A stretch of DNA of 64,000 nt, taken from contig JAHIWP010000014.1 in NCBI GenBank assembly GCA_018816095.1, positions 22,939-86,938 of the forward strand. Direction: 5' to 3'. Position 1 is the stretch's first letter. The number at the start of each line of letters is the position of its first letter. Position numbers and translations under genes: made by a program. The notes under the pieces were generated by a model. The model saw nothing but the letters and a program-made list of their open reading frames with translations, had not been told where the DNA came from and searched no databases. Positions 36,649 through 50,368 of this stretch are shown here, one piece after another. The stretch is from Gammaproteobacteria bacterium (GTDB lineage Bacteria; Pseudomonadota; Gammaproteobacteria; Pseudomonadales; Pseudomonadaceae).

Positions 36649-36671
36649 AATTCATCGAGTTGCCCCCATTT
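36644..36671 (+). promoter_or_regulatory. Second sigma-32 promoter, ahead of dnaK
   Basis: CTTGAAA (36644-36650) overlaps the grpE stop codon (GC TTGA AA); a 13-base spacer leads to CCCCATTT (36664-36671). The spacing is identical to that of the grpE promoter. Confidence 0.82.
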
Positions 36672-36694
36672 AACAGTCAAGCGTTTTAGTTCTA

Positions 36695-36721
36695 CCGCCG
36701 CTGGCAATTAACCAGCGGCGG
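36695..36721 (+). other. Strong hairpin in the dnaK 5' untranslated region
   Basis: CCGCCGCTGG / CCAGCGGCGG form a perfect 10-bp stem with a 7-nt loop, 27 bases before the dnaK ATG. No T-run follows, so it is not a standard terminator; it may mark an mRNA processing or stability site. Confidence 0.6.
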
Positions 36722-36748
36722 AAATATCAAAATTTCGGGAGAATGAAT

Positions 36749-38665
36749 ATGGGCAAAATTATCGGTATTGACCTGGGAACAACCAACTCCTGCGTCTCTG
36801 TTCTGGAAAACGGCAAAGCCAAAGTTATTGAAAACGCCGAAGGCACCCGCACTACGCCATCGATCATCGCCTATGCCAACGATGGCGAAATCCTCGTGGG
36901 CCAGTCGGCTAAGCGTCAGGCTGTAACCAATCCGCATAACACGCTGTACGCGGTTAAGCGTCTGATCGGTCGTCGCTTCGACGAAGAAGTTGTGCAGAAA
37001 GACATCCAGATGGTCCCTTACAAGATCGTCAAGGCGGACAACAATGACGCCTGGGTTGAAGTCAACGGCCAGAAAATGGCGCCGCCACAGATCTCGGCTG
37101 AAATTCTGAAGAAAATGAAGAAGACCGCCGAAGACTACCTCGGCGAGCCAGTGACCGAGGCGGTGATCACTGTTCCGGCTTACTTCAACGACAGTCAGCG
37201 TCAGGCCACCAAAGACGCCGGACGTATTGCTGGTCTGGACGTAAAACGCATCATCAACGAACCGACCGCTGCGGCCCTGGCTTACGGTATGGACAAGGCC
37301 AAAGGCGATCACACCGTGATCGTTTATGACCTGGGTGGCGGTACCTTCGACGTTTCCGTGATCGAAATCGCGGAAGTTGATGGCGAGCACCAGTTCGAAG
37401 TGCTGGCTACCAACGGTGACACCTTCCTGGGCGGTGAAGACTTTGATATTCGTCTGATCGATTACCTGGTTGACGAGTTCAAGAAAGAAACCGGCATGAG
37501 CCTTAAGGGTGATCCGTTGGCGATGCAGCGTCTGAAAGAGGCTGCCGAGAAAGCCAAGATCGAACTGTCTTCGAGCCAGTCGACCGACGTCAATCTGCCG
37601 TACATCACTGCAGACGCCACTGGTCCTAAGCACTTGAACGTGAAGATCTCGCGCGCCAAGTTGGAAGCGCTGGTTGAAGACCTGGTGCAGCGCACCATCG
37701 AGCCTTGCCGCATCGCGTTGAAAGACGCCGGTATTGATGTGGGTGCGATCAACGACGTGATTCTGGTCGGTGGTCAGACCCGTATGCCGTTGGTGCAGAA
37801 GCTGGTAACCGAATTCTTCGGTAAAGAAGCACGTAAGGACGTTAACCCGGACGAGGCCGTTGCCATGGGTGCTGCTATCCAAGGTGCCGTATTGGCCGGT
37901 GACGTGAAAGACGTGTTGCTGCTCGACGTATCGCCGCTGACCCTGGGCATCGAAACCATGGGTGGCGTGATGACCGCGCTGATCGAGAAGAACACCACCA
38001 TCCCGACCAAGAAGTCGCAGGTGTTCTCGACGGCTGACGACAACCAGAGCGCGGTGACTATTCACGTGCTGCAGGGTGAGCGTAAGCAGGCCAGCGGTAA
38101 CAAGTCGCTGGGTAAATTTGACTTGGCCGAGATTCCGCCAGCGCCACGTGGCGTGCCGCAGATCGAAGTGACCTTCGATATCGACGCCAACGGCATTCTG
38201 CATGTAGGCGCTAAAGACAAGGCCACTGGCAAGACTCAGTCCATCGTGATCAAGGCCAACTCCGGTCTGTCCGAGGAAGAAATCGAGCAGATGGTGCGTG
38301 ACGCTGAAGCTAACGCTGAAGAAGACCGCAAGTTCGAAGAGCTGGCCAGTGCCCGCAACCAAGGTGATCAGCTGGTGCACGCCACCCGTAAGATGATTAC
38401 CGAGGCTGGCGATAAGGCGACTGCCGACGAGAAGACTGCAATTGAAGCGGCGCTGAGCGCGCTGGAAGTGGCGGTTAAGGGCGACGACAAAGCTGAGATC
38501 GAAGCCAAGATGACCGCGCTGTCCGAGGTGACCGCTCCGTTGGCGCAGAAGATGTACGCCGAGCAACCGCAGCCAGGTGCTGCTGAGCAAGGTGGCGAAC
38601 AAGCCAAAGACACCGGTGACGACGTGGTTGATGCTGAGTTCGAAGAAGTCAAAGACAACAAGTAA
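36749..38665 (+). CDS. dnaK: Hsp70 chaperone DnaK
   Basis: A 638-residue ATP-dependent folding chaperone. The start [16 protein letters not shown], phosphate loop [13 protein letters not shown], and substrate-domain segments ([20 protein letters not shown]) are all present; the C-terminus ends [13 protein letters not shown]. The second ATG (36749) is used because GGGAG lies seven bases before it, but only one base before the first. It works with GrpE upstream and DnaJ downstream. Confidence 0.98.
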   Translation: MGKIIGIDLGTTNSCVSVLENGKAKVIENAEGTRTTPSIIAYANDGEILVGQSAKRQAVTNPHNTLYAVKRLIGRRFDEEVVQKDIQMVPYKIVKADNNDAWVEVNGQKMAPPQISAEILKKMKKTAEDYLGEPVTEAVITVPAYFNDSQRQATKDAGRIAGLDVKRIINEPTAAALAYGMDKAKGDHTVIVYDLGGGTFDVSVIEIAEVDGEHQFEVLATNGDTFLGGEDFDIRLIDYLVDEFKKETGMSLKGDPLAMQRLKEAAEKAKIELSSSQSTDVNLPYITADATGPKHLNVKISRAKLEALVEDLVQRTIEPCRIALKDAGIDVGAINDVILVGGQTRMPLVQKLVTEFFGKEARKDVNPDEAVAMGAAIQGAVLAGDVKDVLLLDVSPLTLGIETMGGVMTALIEKNTTIPTKKSQVFSTADDNQSAVTIHVLQGERKQASGNKSLGKFDLAEIPPAPRGVPQIEVTFDIDANGILHVGAKDKATGKTQSIVIKANSGLSEEEIEQMVRDAEANAEEDRKFEELASARNQGDQLVHATRKMITEAGDKATADEKTAIEAALSALEVAVKGDDKAEIEAKMTALSEVTAPLAQKMYAEQPQPGAAEQGGEQAKDTGDDVVDAEFEEVKDNK

Positions 38666-38725
38666 GCGCAAGCTTATGCCGCTTTGGCTGGGTGTGACGC
38701 GAGTTGCGCCCGGCATGATTCGCCG

Positions 38726-38745
38726 CGCGGGAGCTTGCTCCCGCG
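38726..38745. repeat. REP-like palindrome between dnaK and dnaJ
   Basis: CGCGGGAGC-TT-GCTCCCGCG is a 9-bp palindrome of the type found in Pseudomonas REP elements. It forms a hairpin in the dnaK-dnaJ spacer and may set relative mRNA levels. Confidence 0.6.
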
Positions 38746-38787
38746 TTGGCGTGTCTGGAGTAGACGATTTTAAGGTGTTGAAGACTT

Positions 38788-39915
38788 ATGGCTAAACGTG
38801 ACTTTTACGAGGTGCTCGGTGTTGAGCGCGGAGCCAGCGAGGCGGAGCTGAAAAAAGCTTATCGTCGCCTGGCCATGAAGCATCACCCTGATCGCAATCC
38901 TGACGACAAGGCCTCGGAAGAGAAGTTTAAGGAAGCCAACGAGGCTTACGAAGTGCTCTCCGATGCCGCTAAACGCTCGGCGTACGATCAATACGGCCAT
39001 GCCGGCGTTGATCCGCAGATGGGTGGCGGTGGTGGCCCAGGTGGTGCGAACTTCTCCGATATTTTCGGTGATGTGTTCAGTGATTTCTTCGGTGGCGGCG
39101 GTGGTCGTGGTGGCGGTCGCGGTGGCGCCCAGCGCGGCAGCGATCTGCGTTACACCCTGGAGCTGGACCTGGAAGAGGCGGTGCGTGGCACCACAGTGAC
39201 CATTCGTGTGCCGACCCTGGTCAATTGCAAGCCGTGCGATGGCTCTGGCGCTAAGAAGGGCACTACGCCTGTGACCTGTACCACCTGTGGCGGTATTGGT
39301 CAGGTGCGTATGCAGCAAGGCTTCTTCTCGGTGCAGCAGACCTGCCCGCGTTGTCATGGCCAGGGCAAGATGATCACCGATCCGTGCGGTTCATGCCACG
39401 GTCAGGGTCGTGTCGAAGAGCACAAAACGCTGTCGGTGAAAGTGCCGGCAGGCGTTGATACAGGCGACCGTATCCGCCTCACGGGTGAGGGTGAGGCGGG
39501 CGCCATGGGTGGCCCAGCGGGTGATTTGTACGTGGTGGTGAACGTGCGCGAGCACGCGATCTTCCAGCGTGACGGCAAACACCTGTACTGCGAAGTGCCC
39601 ATCAGCTTTGCGGATGCCGCCTTGGGTGGCGAGCTTGAAGTGCCAACTCTGGATGGTCGGGTCAAGCTGAAGATTCCGGAAGGAACGCAAACCGGCAAGA
39701 TGTTCCGTCTGCGCGGTAAAGGTGTGGCGCCGGTGCGTGGAGGTGGTGCGGGAGACTTGATGTGCAAGGTGGCGGTCGAAACGCCAGTCAAGCTCGACAA
39801 GCGTCAGCGTGAGTTGCTTGATGAGTTCCGCAAAACCCTGGAAGGCGACAGTTCACATTCGCCCAAGGCCAATGGCTGGTTTGAAGGCGTGAAGCGCTTC
39901 TTCGGCGACCTGTAA
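38788..39915 (+). CDS. dnaJ: Co-chaperone DnaJ
   Basis: A 375-residue Hsp40. J-domain 1-70 with HPD at 33-35; Gly-rich linker about 75-115; zinc domain with four CxxCxGxG-type repeats ([32 protein letters not shown]); C-terminal substrate domains ending [12 protein letters not shown]. It delivers clients to DnaK and triggers ATP hydrolysis. Confidence 0.98.
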   Translation: MAKRDFYEVLGVERGASEAELKKAYRRLAMKHHPDRNPDDKASEEKFKEANEAYEVLSDAAKRSAYDQYGHAGVDPQMGGGGGPGGANFSDIFGDVFSDFFGGGGGRGGGRGGAQRGSDLRYTLELDLEEAVRGTTVTIRVPTLVNCKPCDGSGAKKGTTPVTCTTCGGIGQVRMQQGFFSVQQTCPRCHGQGKMITDPCGSCHGQGRVEEHKTLSVKVPAGVDTGDRIRLTGEGEAGAMGGPAGDLYVVVNVREHAIFQRDGKHLYCEVPISFADAALGGELEVPTLDGRVKLKIPEGTQTGKMFRLRGKGVAPVRGGGAGDLMCKVAVETPVKLDKRQRELLDEFRKTLEGDSSHSPKANGWFEGVKRFFGDL

Positions 39916-39926
39916 AACACCCGTGG

Positions 39927-39956
39927 CAGGCGGCGGTCGTTAGTGATCGCCGCCTG
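39927..39956 (+). terminator. Hairpin between dnaJ and dapB
   Basis: CAGGCGGCG / CGCCGCCTG form a perfect 9-bp stem with a 12-nt loop but with no T-run. It may reduce read-through or protect the dnaJ 3' end. Confidence 0.45.
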
Positions 39957-39968
39957 TCGCGCGGCTAG

Positions 39969-40784
<816 letters not shown>

Positions 40785-40899
40785 GACTGTTTGTCACAGG
40801 AATGGCTTTTGCCTGGGTATTACTCGCATCTGGCAGTGGACCCAAAAGGCGCATTCCTGTAAGCTTTCTGCTTTAGTGTGTCCACTAAAGTTGCGCAGA

Positions 40900-41001
40900 A
40901 TGAATAAGATAAAAAAGCGGGGTGACGGTTCATACGTCATCCCGCTTTTTTACAATCTGCGTTTGCTTCACGATTTGATCTCCGGAGGTTTTCTTGAGTA
41001 A
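40900..41001 (+). CDS. Leader ORF ahead of carA
   Basis: A 33-codon frame starts at ATG 40900 ([19 protein letters not shown] and so on) and ends at TAA 41001, overlapping the TTG start of carA (40994) by 8 bases. An intrinsic terminator lies wholly inside it (codons 4-18). A ribosome following RNA polymerase closely would stop the hairpin from forming, the logic of pyrBI-type attenuation. No strong ribosome site precedes it. I recall reports of leader-based control of carAB in Pseudomonas but cannot verify details. Confidence 0.6.
   Translation: MNKIKKRGDGSYVIPLFYNLRLLHDLISGGFLE
40911..40951 (+). terminator. Attenuator-type terminator upstream of carA
   Basis: AAAAAAGCGGGGTGACG / CGTCATCCCGCTTTTTT form an 11-bp stem (one G-T pair) with a 7-nt loop and flanking A6/T6. 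Its position inside the leader ORF, 43 bases before carA, suggests conditional termination; it would also end dapB transcripts. Confidence 0.85.
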
Positions 41002-42142
41002 GCCAGCCCTTAAACCTGCCATTTTGGCTCTAGCTGATGGCAGTATTTTTCGCGGCGAGGCCATCGGTGCCGATGGCCAAACTATTGGAGAGGTGGTTTT
41101 TAACACCGCCATGACCGGCTATCAGGAAATCCTTACCGATCCTTCCTATGCCCAGCAGATTGTTACCCTGACCTATCCGCATATCGGCAACACCGGCACC
41201 ACGCCGGAAGATGCCGAGTCCAATCGCGTATGGGCCGCCGGCCTGATTATTCGTGACCTGCCGCTGACCTCCAGCAACTGGCGTAACAAGCAGCCACTGG
41301 ATGAGTACCTCAAGGAAAACGGCACCGTTGCCATCGCGGGTATTGATACCCGTCGCCTGACGCGCATTCTGCGTGAGAAGGGTTCGCAGAACGGCTGCAT
41401 TCTGGCTGGCGATGACGCCACTGAAGAAAAAGCACTGGAGCTGGCGCGCAGCTTTCCGGGGCTCAAGGGCATGGACCTGGCCAAAGTTGTCAGCTGCACT
41501 GAGCGCTACGAGTGGTGCTCCAACGTGTGGAACCTGCAAAGCGACAGCCACCCAGAAGTGCCGGCCAGTGAGCTCAAGTATCACGTGGTGGCCTATGACT
41601 ACGGCGTTAAGTGGAACATCCTGCGCATGCTGGTCGAGCGTGGTTGCCGCGTGACCGTAGTACCGGCGCAGACCCCTGCTGCTGAAGTACTGGCTTTGAA
41701 TCCCGACGGCGTGTTCCTGTCCAACGGTCCTGGCGATCCTGAGCCTTGCGATTACGCCATTGCTGCGATCAAGCAGGTGCTGGAAACCGATATTCCGGTA
41801 TTCGGTATCTGCCTCGGCCACCAATTGCTGGCCCTGGCCTCCGGTGCCAAGACCCTGAAAATGGGCCACGGTCACCACGGTGCCAACCACCCCGTGCAAG
41901 ACCTCGACACCGGCGTGGTGATGATCACCAGCCAGAACCACGGTTTTGCTGTGGATGAAGACAGCTTGCCGAGCAATCTGCGCGCGATTCACAAATCGTT
42001 GTTCGACGGCTCCCTGCAAGGCATTGAGCGGACCGACAAGCAGGCGTTCAGCTTCCAGGGTCACCCAGAGGCCAGCCCTGGCCCGGCTGACGTTGCACCG
42101 TTATTTGATCGTTTTATCGAAACCATGGCCAAGCGCCGTTAA
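40994..42142 (+). CDS. carA: Carbamoyl-phosphate synthase small subunit
   Basis: A 382-residue glutaminase that supplies ammonia to CarB. N-terminal domain 1-150; class I amidotransferase with nucleophile C273 in FGICLGHQ and the catalytic His/Glu in [11 protein letters not shown]. Translation starts at TTG 40994 with GGAGG five bases upstream; the start overlaps the leader ORF stop. Carbamoyl phosphate feeds arginine and pyrimidine synthesis. The gene is directly followed by carB; in PAO1 an extra LysE-type gene lies between them, as I remember it. Confidence 0.98.
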   Translation: MSKPALKPAILALADGSIFRGEAIGADGQTIGEVVFNTAMTGYQEILTDPSYAQQIVTLTYPHIGNTGTTPEDAESNRVWAAGLIIRDLPLTSSNWRNKQPLDEYLKENGTVAIAGIDTRRLTRILREKGSQNGCILAGDDATEEKALELARSFPGLKGMDLAKVVSCTERYEWCSNVWNLQSDSHPEVPASELKYHVVAYDYGVKWNILRMLVERGCRVTVVPAQTPAAEVLALNPDGVFLSNGPGDPEPCDYAIAAIKQVLETDIPVFGICLGHQLLALASGAKTLKMGHGHHGANHPVQDLDTGVVMITSQNHGFAVDEDSLPSNLRAIHKSLFDGSLQGIERTDKQAFSFQGHPEASPGPADVAPLFDRFIETMAKRR

Positions 42143-42178
42143 ACCCGCCGACTGACCCCAGGATTCGAGAGAAAGAAC

Positions 42179-45100
42179 ATGCCAAAACGTACAGACATAA
42201 AAAGCATCCTGATCCTCGGCGCTGGCCCGATTGTTATCGGCCAGGCCTGCGAGTTCGATTACTCCGGTGCCCAGGCGTGTAAAGCGCTGAAAGAAGAGGG
42301 CTATCGCGTCATTCTGGTGAACTCGAACCCAGCCACCATCATGACCGACCCGGCCATGGCTGATGCCACCTACATCGAGCCGATCAAATGGTCCACCGTG
42401 GCCAAGATCATCGAGAAGGAGCGTCCGGACGCCCTGTTGCCAACCATGGGTGGCCAGACTGCGCTGAACTGCGCGCTGGACCTGGAAAAGCACGGTGTTC
42501 TGGAGAGGTTCGGCGTCGAGATGATCGGTGCCAACGCCGACACCATCGATAAGGCCGAAGACCGTTCGCGCTTTGACAAGGCGATGAAAGACATCGGCTT
42601 GGCCTGCCCGGTTTCCGGCATTGCGCACAACATGGAAGAGGCCTATGCGGTCCTTGAGAAGGTCGGCTTTCCGTGCATCATCCGTCCGTCCTTCACCATG
42701 GGCGGCACCGGTGGTGGCATCGCTTACAACCGTGAAGAGTTCGAAGAAATCTGCGCCCGCGGTATCGATCTGTCGCCGACCAGTGAGTTGCTGATCGACG
42801 AGTCGCTGATCGGCTGGAAGGAATACGAGATGGAGGTAGTCCGCGACAAGAAGGACAACTGCATCATCGTCTGCGCGATTGAAAACTTCGACCCGATGGG
42901 TGTGCACACTGGTGACTCGATCACTGTTGCTCCGGCGCAGACGCTGACCGACAAGGAATACCAGATTCTGCGTAACGCCTCGCTGGCGGTCCTGCGTGAG
43001 ATCGGCGTAGAAACCGGTGGCTCCAACGTGCAGTTCGGCATCTGCCCGAACACGGGCCGTATGGTCGTCATCGAGATGAACCCGCGCGTGTCGCGTTCTT
43101 CGGCGCTGGCTTCCAAGGCCACCGGCTTCCCAATCGCCAAGATCGCCGCCAAGCTGGCTGTGGGTTACACCCTCGACGAGCTGAGCAACGACATCACCGG
43201 CGGTCGCACCCCGGCTTCGTTTGAGCCGGCCATCGACTATGTCGTGACCAAGATTCCACGTTTTGCCTTCGAGAAGTTCCCGAAAGCGGATGCCCGCCTG
43301 ACTACTCAGATGAAGTCCGTCGGCGAAGTCATGGCGATTGGCCGCACCTTCCAGGAATCCCTGCAGAAAGCCTTGCGCGGCCTGGAAGTGGGCGTGGCCG
43401 GCTTTGATGAGAAGCTCGATCTGGCTGATCCGGAAGCCGAAAGCACCTTGCGCCGTGAGCTGACCGTGCCAAGTGCTGATCGTATTTGGTACATCGGCGA
43501 CGCTTTCCGTGCGGGTAAAACCGTTGCAGAAGTCTTCGAACTGACCAATATCGATGAATGGTTCCTGGTGCAGATCGAAGACCTGATCAAGGACGAAGAG
43601 CGTATCAAGACCTTGGCGCTGTCCAGCATCGACCGTGATGCCATGTACAAGCTCAAGCGCAAAGGCTTCTCCGATATTCGCTTGGCCAAGTTGTTGGGTG
43701 TGACTGAGAAAACTCTGCGCAGTCAGCGTCAAAAACTCAAGGTGCTGCCGGTCTACAAGCGCGTCGACACCTGCGCCGCCGAGTTCGCCACCGACACCGC
43801 CTACATGTACTCGACCTATGAGGAAGAGTGCGAAGCGAATCCGTCGGGCCGTGACAAGATCATGATCCTCGGTGGCGGGCCGAACCGTATCGGCCAGGGC
43901 ATCGAATTTGACTACTGCTGTGTGCATGCGGCGCTGGCGCTGCGTGAAGATGGTTATGAAACCATCATGGTCAACTGCAACCCTGAAACCGTATCGACCG
44001 ACTACGACATCTCTGATCGTCTGTATTTCGAGCCGGTAACTCTGGAAGACGTGCTGGAAATCGTCCGTGTCGAGCAGCCGAAAGGTGTGATCGTGCAGTA
44101 CGGTGGTCAGACTCCGCTGAAGATCTGCCGTGCCCTGCAAGAAGCCGGTGTGCCGATCATTGGTACTTCGCCTGATGCCATCGACCGCGCCGAAGACCGC
44201 GAGCGCTTCCAGCAGATGGTTCAGCGCCTTGGTCTGCGTCAGCCGGCCAACGCCACCGCACGCAGCGAAGATGAAGCGCTGGCAGCCTCGAAGGTTATCG
44301 GTTATCCGCTGGTGGTGCGTCCGTCCTATGTATTGGGCGGTCGTGCGATGGAGATCGTCTACCAGGAAGATGAGCTCAAGCGTTACATGCGCGAAGCGGT
44401 GAAGGTTTCCAACGACAGCCCGGTTCTGCTCGATCACTTCCTCAACTGCGCCATTGAAGTGGACGTGGATGCAGTATGCGACGGCGAAACTGTGGTGATT
44501 GGCGCGATCATGCAGCATATCGAGCAGGCGGGTGTGCACTCCGGCGACTCGGCGTGCTCGCTGCCGCCTTACTCGCTGCCGATGCATATCCAGGATGAGA
44601 TCCGCGACCAGGTCAAGAAAATGGCCTTGGAGCTGGGTGTGGTGGGTTTGATGAACGTGCAGATGGCTGTGCAGGGCGAGGACATCTTCGTGATCGAAGT
44701 GAACCCGCGCGCCTCGCGTACCGTGCCGTTTGTCTCCAAGTGCGTCGGTGTTTCCCTGGCCAAGGTGGCTGCCCGTGTGATGGCGGGTAAGTCGCTGGCT
44801 GAAGCCGGTTACGCCAAGGAAATCATCCCGCCATACTTCAGCGTTAAAGAAGCGGTGTTCCCGTTCGCCAAGTTCCCGGGTGTTGACCCGATCCTCGGCC
44901 CGGAAATGAAGTCCACCGGTGAAGTTATGGGTGTCGGTGACACCTTCGGTGAGGCCTTCGCTAAGGCTCAGTTGGGCGCCAGTGAAATACTGCCAAACAC
45001 CGGCTGTGCGTTTATCAGCGTGCGTGAAGACGATAAGCCGGAAGCTGTGCAGGTTGCGCGCGATCTGGTCGCGTTAGGCTTCGAAGTAGTGGCCACGGCC

Positions 45101-45400
45101 GGTACCGCCAAAGTGATCGAGGCCGCTGGTTTGCCAGTGCGTCGCGTCAACAAGGTGACCGAGGGCCGTCCACACGTGGTTGATATGATCAAGAATGACG
45201 AGGTCACCCTGATCATCAACACCACTGAGGGGCGTCAGTCCATCGCTGACTCCTACTCCATTCGTCGTAACGCTCTGCAGCATAAGATCTACTGCACCAC
45301 CACTATTGCGGCGGGGCAGGCGATCTGTGAAGCACTGAAGTTTGGTCCAGAAAAGACCGTGCGTCGGCTGCAGGAACTGCATGCAGGAATCAAGGCATGA
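42179..45400 (+). CDS. carB: Carbamoyl-phosphate synthase large subunit
   Basis: A 1073-residue enzyme with two homologous ATP-grasp halves (about 1-400 and 550-935). Each half starts with a similar motif ([21 protein letters not shown], and [20 protein letters not shown]). The oligomerisation part lies between them, and an MGS-like allosteric domain at the end (from about 940) has [20 protein letters not shown], where UMP and ornithine bind in relatives. Its TGA overlaps the ATG of greA. Confidence 0.98.
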   Translation: MPKRTDIKSILILGAGPIVIGQACEFDYSGAQACKALKEEGYRVILVNSNPATIMTDPAMADATYIEPIKWSTVAKIIEKERPDALLPTMGGQTALNCALDLEKHGVLERFGVEMIGANADTIDKAEDRSRFDKAMKDIGLACPVSGIAHNMEEAYAVLEKVGFPCIIRPSFTMGGTGGGIAYNREEFEEICARGIDLSPTSELLIDESLIGWKEYEMEVVRDKKDNCIIVCAIENFDPMGVHTGDSITVAPAQTLTDKEYQILRNASLAVLREIGVETGGSNVQFGICPNTGRMVVIEMNPRVSRSSALASKATGFPIAKIAAKLAVGYTLDELSNDITGGRTPASFEPAIDYVVTKIPRFAFEKFPKADARLTTQMKSVGEVMAIGRTFQESLQKALRGLEVGVAGFDEKLDLADPEAESTLRRELTVPSADRIWYIGDAFRAGKTVAEVFELTNIDEWFLVQIEDLIKDEERIKTLALSSIDRDAMYKLKRKGFSDIRLAKLLGVTEKTLRSQRQKLKVLPVYKRVDTCAAEFATDTAYMYSTYEEECEANPSGRDKIMILGGGPNRIGQGIEFDYCCVHAALALREDGYETIMVNCNPETVSTDYDISDRLYFEPVTLEDVLEIVRVEQPKGVIVQYGGQTPLKICRALQEAGVPIIGTSPDAIDRAEDRERFQQMVQRLGLRQPANATARSEDEALAASKVIGYPLVVRPSYVLGGRAMEIVYQEDELKRYMREAVKVSNDSPVLLDHFLNCAIEVDVDAVCDGETVVIGAIMQHIEQAGVHSGDSACSLPPYSLPMHIQDEIRDQVKKMALELGVVGLMNVQMAVQGEDIFVIEVNPRASRTVPFVSKCVGVSLAKVAARVMAGKSLAEAGYAKEIIPPYFSVKEAVFPFAKFPGVDPILGPEMKSTGEVMGVGDTFGEAFAKAQLGASEILPNTGCAFISVREDDKPEAVQVARDLVALGFEVVATAGTAKVIEAAGLPVRRVNKVTEGRPHVVDMIKNDEVTLIINTTEGRQSIADSYSIRRNALQHKIYCTTTIAAGQAICEALKFGPEKTVRRLQELHAGIKA

Positions 45401-45873
45401 CTAAATACCCCATGACCGTCCAGGGCGCTCGCGCCCTGGAAGAAGAGCACGCGCACCTGACTAAGGTGCTGCGCCCCAAGCTGAGCCAGGAAATTGGTAC
45501 GGCGCGTGAGCTGGGCGATCTTAAGGAAAATGCCGAATACCATGCTGCTCGTGAGCAGCAGGGTATGGTTGAGGCGCGTATCCGTGATATCGAGGGGCGC
45601 ATGCAAAATGCGGTGATCATTGATGTCACCACGATCGAGCACACCGGCAAGGTGATTTTCGGTACAACGGTTGAGATCGCTAACTGCGAAACCGATGAAG
45701 CCGTGGTTTACCAGATCGTCGGTGAGGATGAAGCCGATATTAAGAAGCGCAAGATATCCGTTGGCTCACCTATCGCGCGCGCCTTGATCGGCAAGAGCGA
45801 AGGGGATGTGGTGGTGGTGCAAACACCGGGCGGCGCGATTGAGTATGAGATCGTCGAGGTTCGCCATCTCTAA
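45397..45873 (+). CDS. greA: Transcription elongation factor GreA
   Basis: A 158-residue factor that rescues backtracked RNA polymerase by RNA cleavage. The N-terminal coiled coil carries the acidic tip [21 protein letters not shown] (Asp and Glu that hold Mg2+). C-terminal FKBP-like domain ends [14 protein letters not shown] overlaps the carB stop (ATGA), so it is co-translated with carB, a linkage typical of pseudomonads. Confidence 0.98.
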   Translation: MTKYPMTVQGARALEEEHAHLTKVLRPKLSQEIGTARELGDLKENAEYHAAREQQGMVEARIRDIEGRMQNAVIIDVTTIEHTGKVIFGTTVEIANCETDEAVVYQIVGEDEADIKKRKISVGSPIARALIGKSEGDVVVVQTPGGAIEYEIVEVRHL

Positions 45874-46291
45874 GTCGGGCTCGCGTGATGCGGGCTCGAT
45901 CAGCTGGCTGCTGGCCCAGACGCTTTGGGTTGGCGGCCTCTGGCTGCTGCACTTTTTAGTGCTGCCTGCGATTGCCAAAATTGGTCTGGCGTCATTGCTG
46001 GTCGAGGAGATCAGTGATGCGCTGCGGCCACTGCTGGTCGGTTTGGCGGCTGTCTGCGCCGGGTTACAGGTGGTGGTGTTGGTTCGCGCAGAGTCGCTGA
46101 CAAGCCTGTGGCGCGATACGCGCGGGCAGTTGTTGTTAGTGGTTGTGGTGATGGCGGGAAGTTATTTCGCGGTGCCTAGGCTGCTGGCGGGAGCTGAGCT
46201 GTGGTTGATGTTCAGCTACTTGGTCATGGCCTTTTGTGGCCTGCTGCTGGTGTTGCAGCCGCTACCGCAGCGGTATGTGCGCAAGCCTTAA
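45845..46291 (+). CDS. Membrane protein of unknown function (DUF4149-like)
   Basis: A 148-residue protein with about four hydrophobic helices: [62 protein letters not shown], and [20 protein letters not shown]. It lies where PA4754 is in PAO1. The start is weak: ATG 45845 overlaps greA by 29 bases and has no clear ribosome site, but no other in-frame start remains before the first helix. Coupling to greA translation is plausible. Confidence 0.72.
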   Translation: MRSSRFAISKSGSRDAGSISWLLAQTLWVGGLWLLHFLVLPAIAKIGLASLLVEEISDALRPLLVGLAAVCAGLQVVVLVRAESLTSLWRDTRGQLLLVVVVMAGSYFAVPRLLAGAELWLMFSYLVMAFCGLLLVLQPLPQRYVRKP

Positions 46292-46318
46292 GTCTTGGCT
46301 TTGCTTGTGATGGGTGAT

Positions 46319-46344
46319 TGCAAAGGCGCTAAGCGCGCCTTGCA
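46319..46344. terminator. Imperfect hairpin between convergent genes
   Basis: TGCAAaGGCGC and GCGCcTTGCA-type arms pair with one bulge around a short loop between the membrane protein and yhbY stops. The T-run is poor. Confidence 0.35.
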
Positions 46345-46356
46345 GTCACTGATCAA

Positions 46357-46668
46357 TCAGCCGTGATGGCGATGAACGTTAGACAGGTTTTTGTTCACTT
46401 TCGGGTTTTTACGGTAAATCAGCGCCATTTTGCCAATCACCTGAACCAAGTCGGCTTTGCCGGCCTTGCACAGCTCGTTAATGGCTGCTAAGCGGCTTTC
46501 GCGCTCAGTGATGCGCAGTTGTACTTTAATAAGCTCATGGTCGCTCAGCGCGCGCTCCAGTTCAGCCTGTACACCTTCGGTCAAACCATTGTCAGCCACA
46601 ATCAATACAGGCTTTAAATGGTGGCCGATAGTTTTGAATTGTTTCTTCTGCTCTTGAGTGAGCGGCAT
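46357..46668 (-). CDS. yhbY: YhbY ribosome-assembly RNA-binding protein
   Basis: A 103-residue CRS1-YhbY (CRM) domain protein, about 30S/50S precursor-associated in E. coli. MPLTQEQKKQFKTIGHHLKPVLIVADNGLTEGV at the start and the GxxG-like VIGKMALIYRKNPK loop near the end bind RNA. AGGA lies eight bases before ATG. It is divergent from rlmE, as in most gammaproteobacteria. Confidence 0.95.
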   Translation of the reverse strand: MPLTQEQKKQFKTIGHHLKPVLIVADNGLTEGVQAELERALSDHELIKVQLRITERESRLAAINELCKAGKADLVQVIGKMALIYRKNPKVNKNLSNVHRHHG

Positions 46669-46769
46669 AATCTAATTCCTGCATTTAATCTGGTAAAAAC
46701 GGTAACTAGTTTACCCGAGCGCCTTCGAGGCCGCCCAGATATTCATGCGTTACACATCCGAGGTATTGC

Positions 46770-47411
46770 GTGGCCCGTACCAAGAGCAGTCAAGGTTGGC
46801 TGAGAGAACATTTCAACGACCCTTACGTTAAAATGGCACAGAAGGATGGCTATCGTTCGCGCGCCAGCTACAAATTGCTGGAGATCCAAGAGAAGGATCG
46901 CATCCTTCGACCTGGTATCACTGTCGTCGATCTGGGTTCGGCGCCCGGTGGCTGGTCACAAGTCACCAGTCGGGTGATCGGCGACAAAGGCACGCTGATC
47001 GCCTCCGATATTCTTGAGATGGACAGTATCCCGGATGTCACTTTCATTCAGGGTGACTTTACTGAGGATGCAGTGTTCGATCAGCTTCTTGAAGCGATTG
47101 GAGGGCGTCCGGTAGACCTTGTGATTTCCGATATGGCCCCCAATATGAGTGGGGTGAAAGAGTCAGATCAGCCGCGCGCGATGTACCTGTGCGAGCTGGC
47201 GTTGGATTTGTCCACTCGCGTGCTGCGCCCGGGTGGTGATTTTTTAATCAAGATATTCCAAGGCGAAGGCTTTGCGGAGTACCACAAGCAAGTACGCCAG
47301 TTGTTCGACAAGGTGCAGATGCGCAAGCCTTCTTCCTCGCGGGATCGCTCCCGTGAGCAGTATCTGCTGGCGCGTGGATATCGCGGTATCAAAACGCTGA
47401 GCGCTGATTGA
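46770..47411 (+). CDS. rlmE: 23S rRNA U2552 2'-O-methyltransferase RlmE (FtsJ)
   Basis: A 213-residue heat-shock methyltransferase acting on the A-loop of 23S rRNA. SAM site [14 protein letters not shown]; catalytic tetrad K35, D121, K161, E196. The start is GTG 46770 with GAGGT five bases before it. rlmE and ftsH are next to each other, as in E. coli, though 153 bp apart here. Confidence 0.97.
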   Translation: MARTKSSQGWLREHFNDPYVKMAQKDGYRSRASYKLLEIQEKDRILRPGITVVDLGSAPGGWSQVTSRVIGDKGTLIASDILEMDSIPDVTFIQGDFTEDAVFDQLLEAIGGRPVDLVISDMAPNMSGVKESDQPRAMYLCELALDLSTRVLRPGGDFLIKIFQGEGFAEYHKQVRQLFDKVQMRKPSSSRDRSREQYLLARGYRGIKTLSAD

Positions 47412-47564
47412 ACGGTTGCGTGGTTGTCGCAGTCTGACTAGTAAATAAAGGGTTACAGACGGCGTCTGCCAGGTGTAGGCGTTGTGTAGTAAGTTAGATC
47501 GGTACATAACTGGTCGTCATGCGAAGTGCGCTTCGACACGGGGCCTGCTTCAGAGGGTAGCTAA

Positions 47565-49490
<1,926 letters not shown>

Positions 49491-49498
49491 GGTTCTCC

Positions 49499-50350
49499 AT
49501 GTCTGTTGTTTCAACCTTTAACCGGCTGCCCTGTGGCAGCCGGTTTCTTGATTTAAGCCGCCCGCAAGTGATGGGCATCCTCAATGTCACCCCTGACTCC
49601 TTCTCTGATGGTGGTCGCTTTGCTCAGCGTGAAGCAGCCTTGCGTCACGCTGAGGCGATGTGGCGGGCTGGTGCAACCCTGATTGATGTTGGTGGTGAGT
49701 CGACGCGCCCAGGTGCTTGTGCGGTTTCTCCAGTCGAAGAGTTGGAGCGGGTTGCGCCCATTGTCGAGGCAATTGCTCGCGAGTTGGATGTGATCATCTC
49801 GGTGGATACTTCGACGCCTGCGGTCATTCGTGAGACGGCGCGGTTAGGCGCCGGCTTGATCAATGACGTGCGTTCATTGCAGCGCGATGGTGCTCTGGAT
49901 GCGGCTGCTGATAGCGGTTTGCCGGTGTGCTTGATGCATATGCGCGGTGAGCCAACCACTATGCAGCACAACCCTCAGTACCCTGACGTGGTGGCTGAGG
50001 TCCGCGAATTCCTGCTTGAGCGACTGGCTGCCTGTGCGGCGGTGGGAATTACTGCTGAGCGCGTCGTTCTTGATCCGGGCTTTGGTTTTGCAAAAAGCCT
50101 TGAGCATAATCTTTCATTATTCAAGCATCTGCAGGTGTTGCATGAGTTGGGTCGGCCCTTATTGGTTGGCGTGTCGCGCAAGAGCATGATTGGCAAGGTT
50201 TTAGGGCATGAGGTCGGTGATCGCTTATACGGCAGCCTGGCCTTGGCTGCGCTTGCGCTGAGCAAGGGTGCACATATTCTGCGGGTACATGATGTAGCTG
50301 AAACAGTTGATGTGGTGCGGATGATCGCCGCGGTTCAAGCTGCAGAATAA
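49499..50350 (+). CDS. folP: Dihydropteroate synthase
   Basis: A 283-residue folate enzyme joining p-aminobenzoate to hydroxymethyl-dihydropterin diphosphate; the sulfonamide target. Signatures VMGILNVTPDSFSDGGRF and IDVGGESTRPGA, then DPGFGFAKSLEHN and VGVSRKSMIG. It starts 8 bases after ftsH, with AAGG upstream, so it is in the same operon. Confidence 0.97.
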   Translation: MSVVSTFNRLPCGSRFLDLSRPQVMGILNVTPDSFSDGGRFAQREAALRHAEAMWRAGATLIDVGGESTRPGACAVSPVEELERVAPIVEAIARELDVIISVDTSTPAVIRETARLGAGLINDVRSLQRDGALDAAADSGLPVCLMHMRGEPTTMQHNPQYPDVVAEVREFLLERLAACAAVGITAERVVLDPGFGFAKSLEHNLSLFKHLQVLHELGRPLLVGVSRKSMIGKVLGHEVGDRLYGSLALAALALSKGAHILRVHDVAETVDVVRMIAAVQAAE

Positions 50351-50368
50351 TTTAGAAGGAATGCTGGT

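Noticed and set aside
36692-38716. 674-codon open frame on the minus strand opposite dnaK
   Set aside because: It mirrors dnaK almost exactly; long antisense frames are common opposite GC-biased, highly expressed genes. Its product is His/Val/Phe-rich with no known domain.
42101-44587. 828-codon minus-strand frame opposite carB
   Set aside because: Complement of a certain gene, with typical antisense composition and no ribosome site.
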